From RYN-230 sp963837515 (GTDB taxonomy: Bacteria > Actinomycetota > Actinomycetes > Streptosporangiales > Streptosporangiaceae): DNA of 64,000 nucleotides. Below the pieces are notes generated by a model, which saw only the letters and a list, made by a program, of their open reading frames with translations, ran no database searches and was not told the DNA's origin. Of this stretch, positions 32,716 to 40,492 are shown piece after piece. Every line of letters starts with the position of its first letter. The first letter of the stretch is position 1. The stretch covers positions 496,001 through 560,000 of the forward strand of contig CAWINT010000002.1 of the NCBI GenBank assembly GCA_963837515.1, read 5' to 3'. The position numbers were made by a program, and so were the translations under genes.

Positions 32716-34281
32716 TCAGGCTTCGCGATGCAGCGCGGTGTCAGCCACGGGAATACCGCTTCCGTCCGGGCTGGATACTGGGTCGGCCACCGGGCCCGAG
32801 GGCGGGGCGGGCGCTGGCCGGGAGGCTGGGGCGGGCGCGGGGCCCGGCGCGGGGTCGGGTACTGGGGCGGGCGCGGGGCCCGGCACCGGGGCGGGTGCCG
32901 GGCCGGAGGCCGGGGCGGCCACCGAACCGGGAGCGGCGCCGTTGCCCGTGGCAGCCTCCGCCGGCCCGGTCGGCGTCGCCCGGTAGCCCGGCATCCACTG
33001 GACCAATTCGGCGCGGAAGTTCCCTTCCGCCTCCAACTGGCAGAGCACCCCGATGCCCTCGGTGGAAACCCGGTGAATGAGCACATAGGACGGCGGAAGA
33101 TTCAGCCGCCGGCCCAGATTGGACGAACGCGGGTCCGTGACCCGCGCCGCCTCCCCGCGCAGCCACTCGCGGCTGAATTTGAAATGGTCCAGTCGCGAGG
33201 GCTCGGCCAGCGGTGCCAGGAACGACGACAGCGCGTCCAAGTCCACGTCGATGCCTTCGCGCAGGAACCCTTCCTGGCGCAGTTCGTCCTCGACTTCCCG
33301 GACGTCGCCGTTGCCGTGCATGATCCGCAGCATCTTGCCGATGAACGGCGGCAGTCCGTGCGGCAGCCGGTCCACCGCGCCGAAGTCGAGCACCCCGAGC
33401 CGCCCGTCGGCCAGGATCCGGAAGTTACCCGGATGCGGATCGGCGTGCAGCAGGCCCGCCCGGGCGGGCCCGGAGAACAGGAAACGGGTGAACAGGATGC
33501 CGGCCCGGTTCCGCTCCTCCTGGGAGCCGAATTCGATGATCTTGGAGAGCGGCGTGCCGTCCATCCATTCGGTGACGAGGACGTGGTCGGTGGCAGCCAC
33601 CACGGACGGTACGTATATGTCCGGGTCATCACGGTAGGCGGTCGCGAACGCCTGCTGGGAGGTCGCTTCCAGCTGGTAATCGATCTCTTCCGAAACCCGC
33701 TCACGCAGCTCATCCAGCAGCGGCTTGACCTCCAGGCCCGGCATCAGCACCCCGAACAGCCGGGCCACCCGGCTGAGCTGGGTGAAGTCACTCAGCAGGG
33801 CCCGGCCTGCGCCCGGGTACTGGATCTTGACCGCGACCTGGCGGCCGTCGTGCCACACCGCCCGGTGCACCTGGCCGATCGACGCAGCCGCCTTCGGGGT
33901 GTCGTCGAATTCGGTGAAGCCGTCCCGCCATGCCGGGCCCAGGTCGGCCGCCAGCACCTCGTGCACGGCCCGGGTCGGCAGTGGTGGCGCGGCTTCCTGC
34001 AGCTTGGTGAGGGTTGCCCGGTACGGCCCCGCGATCTCCGGCGGCAAGGCCGCCTCGAAGATGGACAGAGCCTGGCCCAGCTTCATGGCACCGCCTTTGA
34101 GCTCTCCGAGCACCTTGAAAATCTGCTCGGCGGTGCGCTGCTGGATCTCAGCGGCGACCATCTCGGCCGGGCGGCCGCCCAGGCGCTTACCCAGTCCCAG
34201 GGCGGTCCGGCCCATCAGGCCGGCGGGCAGGGTGGCTAGCTTGGCGGTCCGGGTCACGGCGCGTCGAGGAAGATCGGTCAC
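32716..34281 (-). CDS. AarF/ABC1/UbiB-family atypical kinase
   Basis: 521 residues from a GTG at 34281. The family hallmarks are visible: KxGQ motif in GGAMKLGQALS, the A-rich loop AAASIGQVHRA, VAVKIQYPGA with the ATP-binding Lys, EIDYQLEA, and the catalytic HADPHPGNF followed by LGVLDFGAVDRLP. UbiB-like proteins are ATPases linked to isoprenoid quinone or lipid handling at membranes. The last 100 or so residues are a Pro/Ala-rich tail made of PAPAPVP-type repeats, which is not typical of the family. It lies 15 bp downstream of the E1-like gene on the same strand. Confidence 0.9.
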   Translation of the reverse strand: MTDLPRRAVTRTAKLATLPAGLMGRTALGLGKRLGGRPAEMVAAEIQQRTAEQIFKVLGELKGGAMKLGQALSIFEAALPPEIAGPYRATLTKLQEAAPPLPTRAVHEVLAADLGPAWRDGFTEFDDTPKAAASIGQVHRAVWHDGRQVAVKIQYPGAGRALLSDFTQLSRVARLFGVLMPGLEVKPLLDELRERVSEEIDYQLEATSQQAFATAYRDDPDIYVPSVVAATDHVLVTEWMDGTPLSKIIEFGSQEERNRAGILFTRFLFSGPARAGLLHADPHPGNFRILADGRLGVLDFGAVDRLPHGLPPFIGKMLRIMHGNGDVREVEDELRQEGFLREGIDVDLDALSSFLAPLAEPSRLDHFKFSREWLRGEAARVTDPRSSNLGRRLNLPPSYVLIHRVSTEGIGVLCQLEAEGNFRAELVQWMPGYRATPTGPAEAATGNGAAPGSVAAPASGPAPAPVPGPAPAPVPDPAPGPAPAPASRPAPAPPSGPVADPVSSPDGSGIPVADTALHREA

Positions 34282-34295
34282 TCACACATTCTCGG

Positions 34296-35441
34296 CTAGA
34301 TGGCTGACCGCCTGCTACAGCGGCACTCGGGATGCGGCTCCCAGCTGCGCCGCCGCCACTGCCAGCCGGGCATTACCAGCTCCAGGGTGCCGTTGCGGAC
34401 GGCGTCGGGGGGCTGGGCCAGATCGATGAAGGCCAGGGCCTGCCCGGCGGCCTGGGCGGCGACCGCCGCGGCCAGCGCGGCACTGCACGCGGCCGGGGCC
34501 GCGGCCCGGCCAGCCACCTGAGCCAGGATGAGCGGCCAGGCTGGGTCGCGGTCCCGCCGCGCATGTTCCAGGCAGCCCAAACATGCGGTACATCCAGGGA
34601 TTACCAGCGGGCCGACCACGCCGATGGCCTCGGCGGCCCCCACCGCCAGATGGGGGATACCGCGGGCGACCAGCTGGCCGGGCAGCTCCGGAGGATGACC
34701 GCCGGCCAGGACGGCCAGATCCGGCCGCGGCCCGGCATTCGGTCCGCGGAACGGGAGCCGGCCGGCCCGCTGCACCTCGCGTGGAGCCGCACCTGCGCGG
34801 GGCGCACCTGCGCGGGGCGCACCTGCGCGGGGCGGCCGCTTGTCGCCGGAGGCCCGGCCGCGGCCAGGAGCCTGGCCAGCGGGAGCAGGCCGTGAGTCCG
34901 GACGGGGCGGCGGCTCGCGGGGCTGTTCGTCTGCTGGTGCCGCGCCAACGAAGCTGACCTGGCCGATCCCGGAGGCGGTGAGCAGGCTGGCCAGCGCGGA
35001 GCCAGCCGCCCCGGTCCCGTACACCCGCACTCGCGCTGCTTGCCTGCGGGATAGGACGCAGGCACCACCATCGCTGTGACCATAGGCGAGCGACGCGGAC
35101 GCGAGCTCGCCGGCCAGTCGCCCCCGCGCGCCATCCGGCAGCGCTCGCCATGCGGCAGCGGGGAAATCCTGCAGCACCCCAGCCGCGGCTAACAGGCCGA
35201 TCATGCGGTCAGCCGCGTCCCGGGAGATGCCCTGCTGCTGCGCGGCCGCCAGCACCTGCCCGTGGTCCCGGCTGCCGTCCAGCAGGCTGAGCAGGGCCGC
35301 GACGGCGCCGGCCCCGGTCAGCGCCACTGCCCGCCGGGGATCGATGCCCAGCTGCAGGGTGTCCCGGTCGCGCCACGCCAGCAGCAGTCCCGGCTTGATC
35401 GCTGGCCTCATGACGGTCACCATGCCAGGTGCCGCCGACAT
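34296..35441 (-). CDS. E1-like/cyclodehydratase-type protein (TOMM leader-binding family)
   Basis: About 381 residues. KPGLLLAWRDRDTLQLGIDPRRAVALTGAG is the N-terminal winged-helix/leader-binding type region, VRVYGTGAAGSALASLLTASGIGQVSF is an E1/ThiF-like Rossmann strand, and PGCTACLGC with a final HPECRC gives two Cys pairs for structural zinc. This matches the cyclodehydratase (bacteriocin biosynthesis C-protein) family, yet no YcaO enzyme or precursor gene lies in the window. An Ala/Pro/Arg insert interrupts the middle. The start is uncertain: ATGs at 35441, 35423 or 35411; the longer frame to 35591 looks non-coding. Upstream of the AarF gene in the same transcript. Function unknown. Confidence 0.65.
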   Translation of the reverse strand: MSAAPGMVTVMRPAIKPGLLLAWRDRDTLQLGIDPRRAVALTGAGAVAALLSLLDGSRDHGQVLAAAQQQGISRDAADRMIGLLAAAGVLQDFPAAAWRALPDGARGRLAGELASASLAYGHSDGGACVLSRRQAARVRVYGTGAAGSALASLLTASGIGQVSFVGAAPADEQPREPPPRPDSRPAPAGQAPGRGRASGDKRPPRAGAPRAGAPRAGAAPREVQRAGRLPFRGPNAGPRPDLAVLAGGHPPELPGQLVARGIPHLAVGAAEAIGVVGPLVIPGCTACLGCLEHARRDRDPAWPLILAQVAGRAAAPAACSAALAAAVAAQAAGQALAFIDLAQPPDAVRNGTLELVMPGWQWRRRSWEPHPECRCSRRSAI

Positions 35442-35779
35442 TTTGAGCGGACGGCGCGGAGCCCCCGGGCGTGCAGCGGGCTGGTCAGTGGCCCGCTGGC
35501 GGTCATGCGCCCCCTTCCCCGGAGTCGCGGCTGGCCGCGACCCGGGGGATCCGTGGCAGGTGAGGCTAAGGGGACCCGGCCGGTTCGTCAAAGTGACATG
35601 TGGATAACCCTGTGGACCGGCTGGGGAGAGCGCGGAGGGTCGCTGTGGACAAGGCGGTGGCCGACGGTGAATTGCGGAGCATCCCAGACGTCAGCGGGCC
35701 GTCCGGGCAGGCACGATGGCAGGCACGGGCTGTGGACAGCAAAGAATCTGCCGAATTCGCGGCTCGTGACGCCGGATCA
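35442..35779. promoter_or_regulatory. Intergenic region with a cluster of DnaA-box-like sites
   Basis: About 340 bp. Four nonamers of the TGTGGANNN type lie at 35599-35607 (TGTGGATAA), 35611-35619 (TGTGGACCG), 35644-35652 (TGTGGACAA) and 35731-35739 (TGTGGACAG), all in the same orientation. The first and third are exact complements of the DnaA boxes TTATCCACA and TTGTCCACA. A further TGTGGACAA is at 32448. No replication genes are near, so this is not an obvious oriC; DnaA titration or DnaA-linked control is possible. Confidence 0.5.
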
Positions 35780-37459
35780 TTACTCGCCGGTAGCGCCGCC
35801 TGCTGGGGAAGACCCACCATCGTCGTCGCCCGGTGGCTCGTCGCCGACCGGTTCATCGCCAGCGCCAGCCGCTGCACCCGGCTGCGGAGCGATACTGCCG
35901 GGCGGAGCGGCACCGCTCTGGGGGGTGGAATCGCTCTGGGGGGCGGCACCGCTCTGGGGGGTGGAATCGCCCTGGGGGGCGGCACCGCTCTGGGGGGTGG
36001 AATCGCCCTGGGGGGCGGCACCGCCCTGGGGGGTGGAATCGCCCTGGGGGGCGGCGCCGCCCGGCTGGTCGGCCGGTCTGTCCTGGTCGGCCTCGGACTC
36101 GACCGCGTTGATCTCGTCATCCAGCGCCGACATGTCCAGCTCGGGCCGCCCGGTCACGAACCCGGCCGGGTCGTCCAGGTCCTCCGTCGTAGGCAGCAGG
36201 TCGGGGTGTGCCCACACTGCGTCCCGCCCCGCGCTGCCGCGTTCCTCGGTCAGCCGATGCCACACCTCGGCCGCCTCCCGCAGCCGCCGGGGCCGCAGTT
36301 CCAGCCCGACCAGGGTGGCGAACGTGCGCTCGGCCGGCCCGCCGGTGGCCCGGCGGCGCCGGATGGCTTCCGCCAGCGCACCGGTTTGGGGCAGCCGGTC
36401 ACTGGCCGCCTCCTCGACCACTGTGGATACCCAGCCCTCGACCAGCGCCAGCATGGTTTCCAGCCGGGCCAGCGCCGCCTTCTGCTGCGGCGTGTCCTCC
36501 GGCTGGAACAGGCTGGCGTTGCTCAGCGCCTCCTGCAGCGCTTCCGGGTTGGATGGGTCGATCTGCGGCATGGCCTCGCGCAGCGCCGACGCGTCCACGG
36601 TGATACCTCGGGCGTAGTCCTCGACGGCCGCGAGCAGCCGGGAACGCAGCCACGGCACGTGCGCGAACAGCCGGTGGTGCGCCGCCTCCCGCAGCGCCAG
36701 GAAGATCCGGACTTCCTCGGCGTCCACCGACAGGCCCGCGCCGAACTGCGCCACGCCCGCCGGGAGCAGCGCAGCCACTCCTTCCGGGCCGAGCGGCAGG
36801 CCGATGTCCGTGGAGCTGACCACTTCACGGGCCAGCGCGCCGACCGCCGCGCCAGTCTGGCCGCCGACCATCATGCCGCCGATCCGGCGCATCATCGCGC
36901 CCAGCCCGCCGAGGCCGCCCAGCCCGCCGAACGCCTGCAGCGCCGGGGCCAGCTCACTGGGCAGCTCCGCCCCGAGGGCGGCGGGGTCCTCGCCCATGAG
37001 GCCGCCCATGGCGTCAACGGCCTTGTCGGCGATCGGGTCACAGAGCGTGGACCAGACCGGCAGGGTTGCCTCGACCCACTCCGACCGGCTCCAGGCCTGG
37101 ACGCTGCGCACGCCGGTGGGGAACGAGGTCACCTCGTCCAGCCACAGGTCAGCCAGCCGGACCGCCTCGACGATCTTCTGCCGGTCGGAGTCCAGCACGC
37201 TCGGGTCTCCCTCGGCCGCGACCGTGTGCCGGGCGACGTTCTTGGCCAGGTCCCAGTTGACCGGGCCGCCTTGCCAGGACATGAGGTCGGCGAACTGCCG
37301 CAGCGCGTCCGCGAACTGCTGTGGATCACCCAGCGGGCCGAACGGGTTGCCCGCCCCCGGCGGCTCCCCGGAGCCGCCCGATCCACCGGAGCCGCCCTGG
37401 CCGCCGGAATCCCCGGGGCGATCGGGCCGGCCAAAGCCGAAGGGAGGAGGATCAGCCAT
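35780..37459 (-). CDS. DUF2342 zinc-dependent hydrolase/metalloprotease-like protein
   Basis: 559 residues. The N-terminal Gly-rich tract precedes a DUF2342 (coenzyme F420 biosynthesis-associated/zincin-like) domain: VNWDLAKNVARH, GGLMGEDPAALGAELP, MMVGGQTGAAVGALAREV and the metal-site helix FLALREAAHHRLFAHVPWL. The family is annotated as zinc-dependent metalloprotease, but catalysis is not proven. The C-terminal 110 residues are acidic and repetitive: a 12-residue unit (GDSTPQGGAAPQ) occurs four times from a 36-bp DNA repeat. Divergent from the epimerase-like gene at 37525. The core family call is secure. Confidence 0.85.
   Translation of the reverse strand: MADPPPFGFGRPDRPGDSGGQGGSGGSGGSGEPPGAGNPFGPLGDPQQFADALRQFADLMSWQGGPVNWDLAKNVARHTVAAEGDPSVLDSDRQKIVEAVRLADLWLDEVTSFPTGVRSVQAWSRSEWVEATLPVWSTLCDPIADKAVDAMGGLMGEDPAALGAELPSELAPALQAFGGLGGLGGLGAMMRRIGGMMVGGQTGAAVGALAREVVSSTDIGLPLGPEGVAALLPAGVAQFGAGLSVDAEEVRIFLALREAAHHRLFAHVPWLRSRLLAAVEDYARGITVDASALREAMPQIDPSNPEALQEALSNASLFQPEDTPQQKAALARLETMLALVEGWVSTVVEEAASDRLPQTGALAEAIRRRRATGGPAERTFATLVGLELRPRRLREAAEVWHRLTEERGSAGRDAVWAHPDLLPTTEDLDDPAGFVTGRPELDMSALDDEINAVESEADQDRPADQPGGAAPQGDSTPQGGAAPQGDSTPQSGAAPQGDSTPQSGAAPQSDSTPQSGAAPPGSIAPQPGAAAGAGDEPVGDEPPGDDDGGSSPAGGATGE
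35908..36051 (-). repeat. 36-bp in-frame coding repeat in the DUF2342 gene
   Basis: Four tandem 36-bp units, each made of two similar 18-bp halves rich in G runs (CTGGGGGG), encode GDSTPQ/GGAAPQ blocks in the disordered tail of the protein. Confidence 0.85.
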
Positions 37460-37524
37460 CTCCGCGACCTCTCAGGCAGGATGGAAGGGTCACACTCGCC
37501 ACGTTATCCCGGGAGCGGCACACG

Positions 37525-38724
37525 TTGAGCACAGCACAGGCCCAGATTCGCCGTCAGCGCAGCGAGCGGCCGCCGGCGCCGGGCCCCGGCGCCGAGGGTG
37601 GTGGCGGCCAGCTGCGTGAGGCTGGGCCAGGGGCGGAGCCGCAGCCCGCCACCGGCACCGGGCCGGACGGTCCCGGCCCGGTGGTGGCGATCACCGGCGC
37701 GGCCCGGGGCGTGGGGCACGCCCTGGCGCTGCGGCTGGCGACCTCACCGGCGATCCGCCGGGTGATCGCCATCGACGAGCACCGGGGCGATGTTGTCGGG
37801 GTCACGTGGCGCCTGGCTGACGTTTGCGACCCGGCCCTGGCCGGCCGACTGTCCGGGGTGGACGTGCTGGTGCACACCGACATCGACATCCGGGCCGACA
37901 CCGATCACCGGCAGCGCCGCGCGTTCAACGTCCGCGCCGCCCAGACCGTGCTCACCTCGGCCGCCGCGGCGCGGGTGGGCCGCGTCATCCTGGTGACCAG
38001 TGCGATGGTCTACGGAGCGGCGCCGGACAACCCGGTTCCGCTGGCCGAGGACTCGCCGCTGGGTGTGGACCACAACGGCAGCGTCGCCGGTGACCTGCTG
38101 GAGATCGAGCATCTGGCCCAGCGGTCACCCCGCTCCCATCCCGGCATGGCGATCACCGTGGCCCGGCCGGCCGCGCTGGTCGGCGAAGGCGTGGACACCC
38201 TGGTCACCAGGCACTTCGAGGCGCCCCGGCTGCTTACCGTGAAGGGCTGCGCGCCGCGTTGGCAGTTCTGCCATATCGAGGACCTCGTGTCCGCCCTGGA
38301 ACTCGCGGTGACCGGGCAGATCACCGGCGAGTTCGCCGTCGGCTGTGACGGGTGGCTGGAACAGGAGGAGATCGAGGAACTCAGCGGCCTGCGGCGGGTG
38401 GAGCTGCCGGCCGGGGCCACGTTCGGCACGGCGCAGCGGCTGGAGCGGATCGGCATCGCCCCGGCTCCCGTCTCGGACCTGCGCTACGTGGTGTACCCGT
38501 GGGTGGTGGACTGCACAGCGCTGCGCAGCGCGGGCTGGCGGCCGTCGTATGACAACGCGGCCGCGTTCGAGGTGCTGCTCAAGGAGCGGGCCGGGCATCA
38601 CGCTGTGGCGGGCCGCCGTCTGGCCCGCAAAGAAGCGACGATCACGGCGGCCGGGGCGACGGTGGCGGTGATCGGGACGGCGGCCATCGTCCGCGCCGCC
38701 CGCCGCCGCAAGCGCGGCACCTAA
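37525..38724 (+). CDS. NAD-dependent epimerase-like protein with degenerate active site
   Basis: 399 residues; TTG start at 37525 inferred from GGGAGC ten bases upstream because no ATG or GTG precedes the conserved part. A disordered N-terminus of about 50 residues leads to a Rossmann fold (VVAITGAARGVGHALALRLA), LADVCDP, LVHTDIDI and VTSAMVYGAAPDN. Where extended SDRs have YxxxK this one reads VAGDLLEIEHLA, so both catalytic residues are absent, while the C-terminal substrate part is preserved. The last 25 residues contain a possible membrane helix (GATVAVIGTAAIVRAA). Possibly a nucleotide-binding or sensor protein instead of an enzyme. Two copies of a GC-rich hairpin element follow the stop. 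Confidence 0.75.
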   Translation: MSTAQAQIRRQRSERPPAPGPGAEGGGGQLREAGPGAEPQPATGTGPDGPGPVVAITGAARGVGHALALRLATSPAIRRVIAIDEHRGDVVGVTWRLADVCDPALAGRLSGVDVLVHTDIDIRADTDHRQRRAFNVRAAQTVLTSAAAARVGRVILVTSAMVYGAAPDNPVPLAEDSPLGVDHNGSVAGDLLEIEHLAQRSPRSHPGMAITVARPAALVGEGVDTLVTRHFEAPRLLTVKGCAPRWQFCHIEDLVSALELAVTGQITGEFAVGCDGWLEQEEIEELSGLRRVELPAGATFGTAQRLERIGIAPAPVSDLRYVVYPWVVDCTALRSAGWRPSYDNAAAFEVLLKERAGHHAVAGRRLARKEATITAAGATVAVIGTAAIVRAARRRKRGT

Positions 38725-38728
38725 TAAG

Positions 38729-38809
38729 CCCGGGGGGACGACCCCCGGAGCCCCCCGGGATCACCGGCTCAGCGAGACCCTCCTGCGGAGGGCCTCCCTT
38801 CCCCGGTCA
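38729..38809 (+). repeat. Dispersed double-hairpin element, copy A
   Basis: Directly after the epimerase-like stop. It has two hairpins: CCCGGGGGG (38729-38737) pairing with CCCCCCGGG (38751-38759), then CCCTCC-TGC-GGAGGG (38778-38792). The same 80-bp arrangement, with few differences, occurs at 47030-47113 after the AlkA-type gene. Probably acts as a terminator; the near-identity of copies marks it as a repeat family. Confidence 0.85.
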
Positions 38810-38814
38810 AATCG

Positions 38815-38856
38815 CCCGGGGGGACGACCCCCGGAGCCCCCCGGGATCACCGGCTC
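38815..38856 (+). repeat. Dispersed hairpin element, partial copy B
   Basis: Repeats only the first half of copy A (CCCGGGGGG arm, CCCCCCGGG arm and ATCACCGGCTC), five bases after copy A ends. The second CCCTCC hairpin is absent. Confidence 0.85.
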
Positions 38857-38907
38857 GTGCGGGCGGCCCCGAGCCACCTTTCAGCTATAAGCGCTACCTT
38901 GTGCTCC

Positions 38908-39330
38908 GTGACCGTGATCCGGATGGCCGAGCTGCGCGAGGACGAGCTGTCGGTCGATGAAGTGCTCAAGGCCGTGGCCGACCCGGCCGCGGGCGGGATC
39001 GTCCTGTTCACCGGTGTGGTGCGGGACCATGACCACGGCCGTGACGTGCAGCGGCTGTCCTACAGCGCCCACCCGGCGGCGGCGGAGCAACTGCGCCGGG
39101 TTTGCGCCGAGGTGGCCGACGCTCATGATGTGACCGCGGTCGCCGCGGTGCACCGGGTAGGCGACCTGGCCATCGGGGACCTCGCGGTGGTGGTGGCCGT
39201 CTCCTGCCCGCACCGCGCAGAAGCGTTCACCGCCTGCCGGGCGCTCATCGACCAGCTGAAAGAGACCGTTCCGGTCTGGAAGCATCAGCTCTTCGGCGAC
39301 GGTGAGAGCGAGTGGGTCAACAGTGCGTAG
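38908..39330 (+). CDS. moaE: Molybdopterin synthase large subunit MoaE
   Basis: 140 residues. VLKAVADPAAGGIVLFTGVVRDHDHGRDVQRLSY, YSAHPAAAEQLRR, VHRVGDLAIGDLAVVVAVS and PVWKHQLFGDGESEW are standard MoaE blocks, the last containing the catalytic Lys. MoaE with MoaD inserts two sulfurs into precursor Z to make molybdopterin. GTG at 38908 is preferred; ATG 38923 is a possible alternative. TATAAG at 38886-38891 looks like a -10 element, placing the start of transcription within about 10 bp of the GTG, so the message may be leaderless. No moaD is adjacent. The protease gene follows 10 bp downstream. Confidence 0.92.
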   Translation: MTVIRMAELREDELSVDEVLKAVADPAAGGIVLFTGVVRDHDHGRDVQRLSYSAHPAAAEQLRRVCAEVADAHDVTAVAAVHRVGDLAIGDLAVVVAVSCPHRAEAFTACRALIDQLKETVPVWKHQLFGDGESEWVNSA

Positions 39331-39340
39331 TCTTCACCCC

Positions 39341-40492
39341 ATGTCCCGACGCACCGTGACTCTGCTGGTCGCCGGGATCGGGGTGGTGGCGGCGGCGCTG
39401 GCCGCGGCACTGCTGCCGGTTCCCTACGTGATCTTGTCGCCTGGGCCGACACTGAACACGCTGGGCCGGACCTCCAGCGGCCCGCTGATCGCCATCAGCG
39501 GGCACCCCACCTACCCGACCAACGGTCACCTGAACCTGGTCACGGTGTCGTTCGTGGGCGGCCCTGGGGACGGGTTCAACGTGTTCACCGCGCTGCGGGC
39601 CTGGCTGACCCCCAGTGACGCGGTGGTCCCGGAGCAGGAACTCTTCCCCGCCGGGCAGTCGGAGCAGCAGGTGCAGCGGCAGGACACCGAGCAGATGGCC
39701 AACTCCCAGCAGACGGCCAAGGCGGCGGCCCTGTGCACGCTGGGGATCTCTTTCACCACTGTCAACAAGGTCACCCGGACGGAGAAGAACCTGCCCGCGG
39801 CCAAAGTGCTGCGGCCTGGGGACATCATCACCGCGGTGGACGGCACCCCCGTCACCTGCCACCACGACACCGGCACGCTGATCCGCCAGCACCAGCCCGG
39901 CACCCCGGTGCACCTGACCATCGTCCGGTCGGGCCGCACCCAGCCGGTGACCGTGAACACCGTGAACGTGGGCGGGCACGCCGTGATCGGGGTACTGGTC
40001 TCGGAGAACTACAGGTTCCCGTTCCTCATCAACATCCGCGTCGGGAACATCGGTGGCCCGAGCGCCGGGATGATGTTCGCGCTCGGCATCATGGACAAGC
40101 TCACCCCCGGGGGCCTCACCGGCGGGAAGTTCGTCGCCGGGACCGGCGAGATCGCGGCCAACGGCGCCGTGTCACCGATCGGCGGTATCCAGCAGAAGAT
40201 GGCCGGGGCCCGGGCGGCGGGCGCGAGCTATTTCCTCACCCCGGCGGCCAACTGCTCGGACGCCGCCGGCGCCGTGCCGGCCGGGCTGCATCTGGCTAAG
40301 GTCGCCACGTTGCGGCAGGCGCTGAACGACCTGGCCGCTATCCGGCCGCCGGCCCGTGCCAGGCTGTTGACCAGCGGGAACCATGACTGGCATCAGGAAG
40401 TTGCTACTCCGGGGGCTGCGGTCCCGCCCGCGCCGCTGGGGCTATCTGTGAAGCAGCCCGCACAGCGCGGTGACGTGAGGGGGAGTGTGTGA
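39341..40492 (+). CDS. YlbL-type membrane-anchored PDZ/Lon (S16) protease
   Basis: 383 residues. An N-terminal transmembrane helix (LLVAGIGVVAAALAAALL) is followed by the YVILSPGPTLNTLG segment, a PDZ domain (GDIITAVDGTPV) and an S16 Lon-type domain with Ser241 in GGPSAGMMFALG and Lys286 in GGIQQKM. Start ATG 39341, ten bases after the moaE stop; an upstream GTG at 39302 would overlap moaE. Acts on envelope or membrane substrates outside the cytoplasm; targets unknown. Its stop overlaps the UPF0182 start as GTGA. Confidence 0.9.
   Translation: MSRRTVTLLVAGIGVVAAALAAALLPVPYVILSPGPTLNTLGRTSSGPLIAISGHPTYPTNGHLNLVTVSFVGGPGDGFNVFTALRAWLTPSDAVVPEQELFPAGQSEQQVQRQDTEQMANSQQTAKAAALCTLGISFTTVNKVTRTEKNLPAAKVLRPGDIITAVDGTPVTCHHDTGTLIRQHQPGTPVHLTIVRSGRTQPVTVNTVNVGGHAVIGVLVSENYRFPFLINIRVGNIGGPSAGMMFALGIMDKLTPGGLTGGKFVAGTGEIAANGAVSPIGGIQQKMAGARAAGASYFLTPAANCSDAAGAVPAGLHLAKVATLRQALNDLAAIRPPARARLLTSGNHDWHQEVATPGAAVPPAPLGLSVKQPAQRGDVRGSV

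Noticed and set aside
35599..35739. Chromosomal replication origin
   Set aside because: The DnaA-box-like cluster is small, has no AT-rich unwinding region and no dnaA, dnaN or gyr genes nearby.
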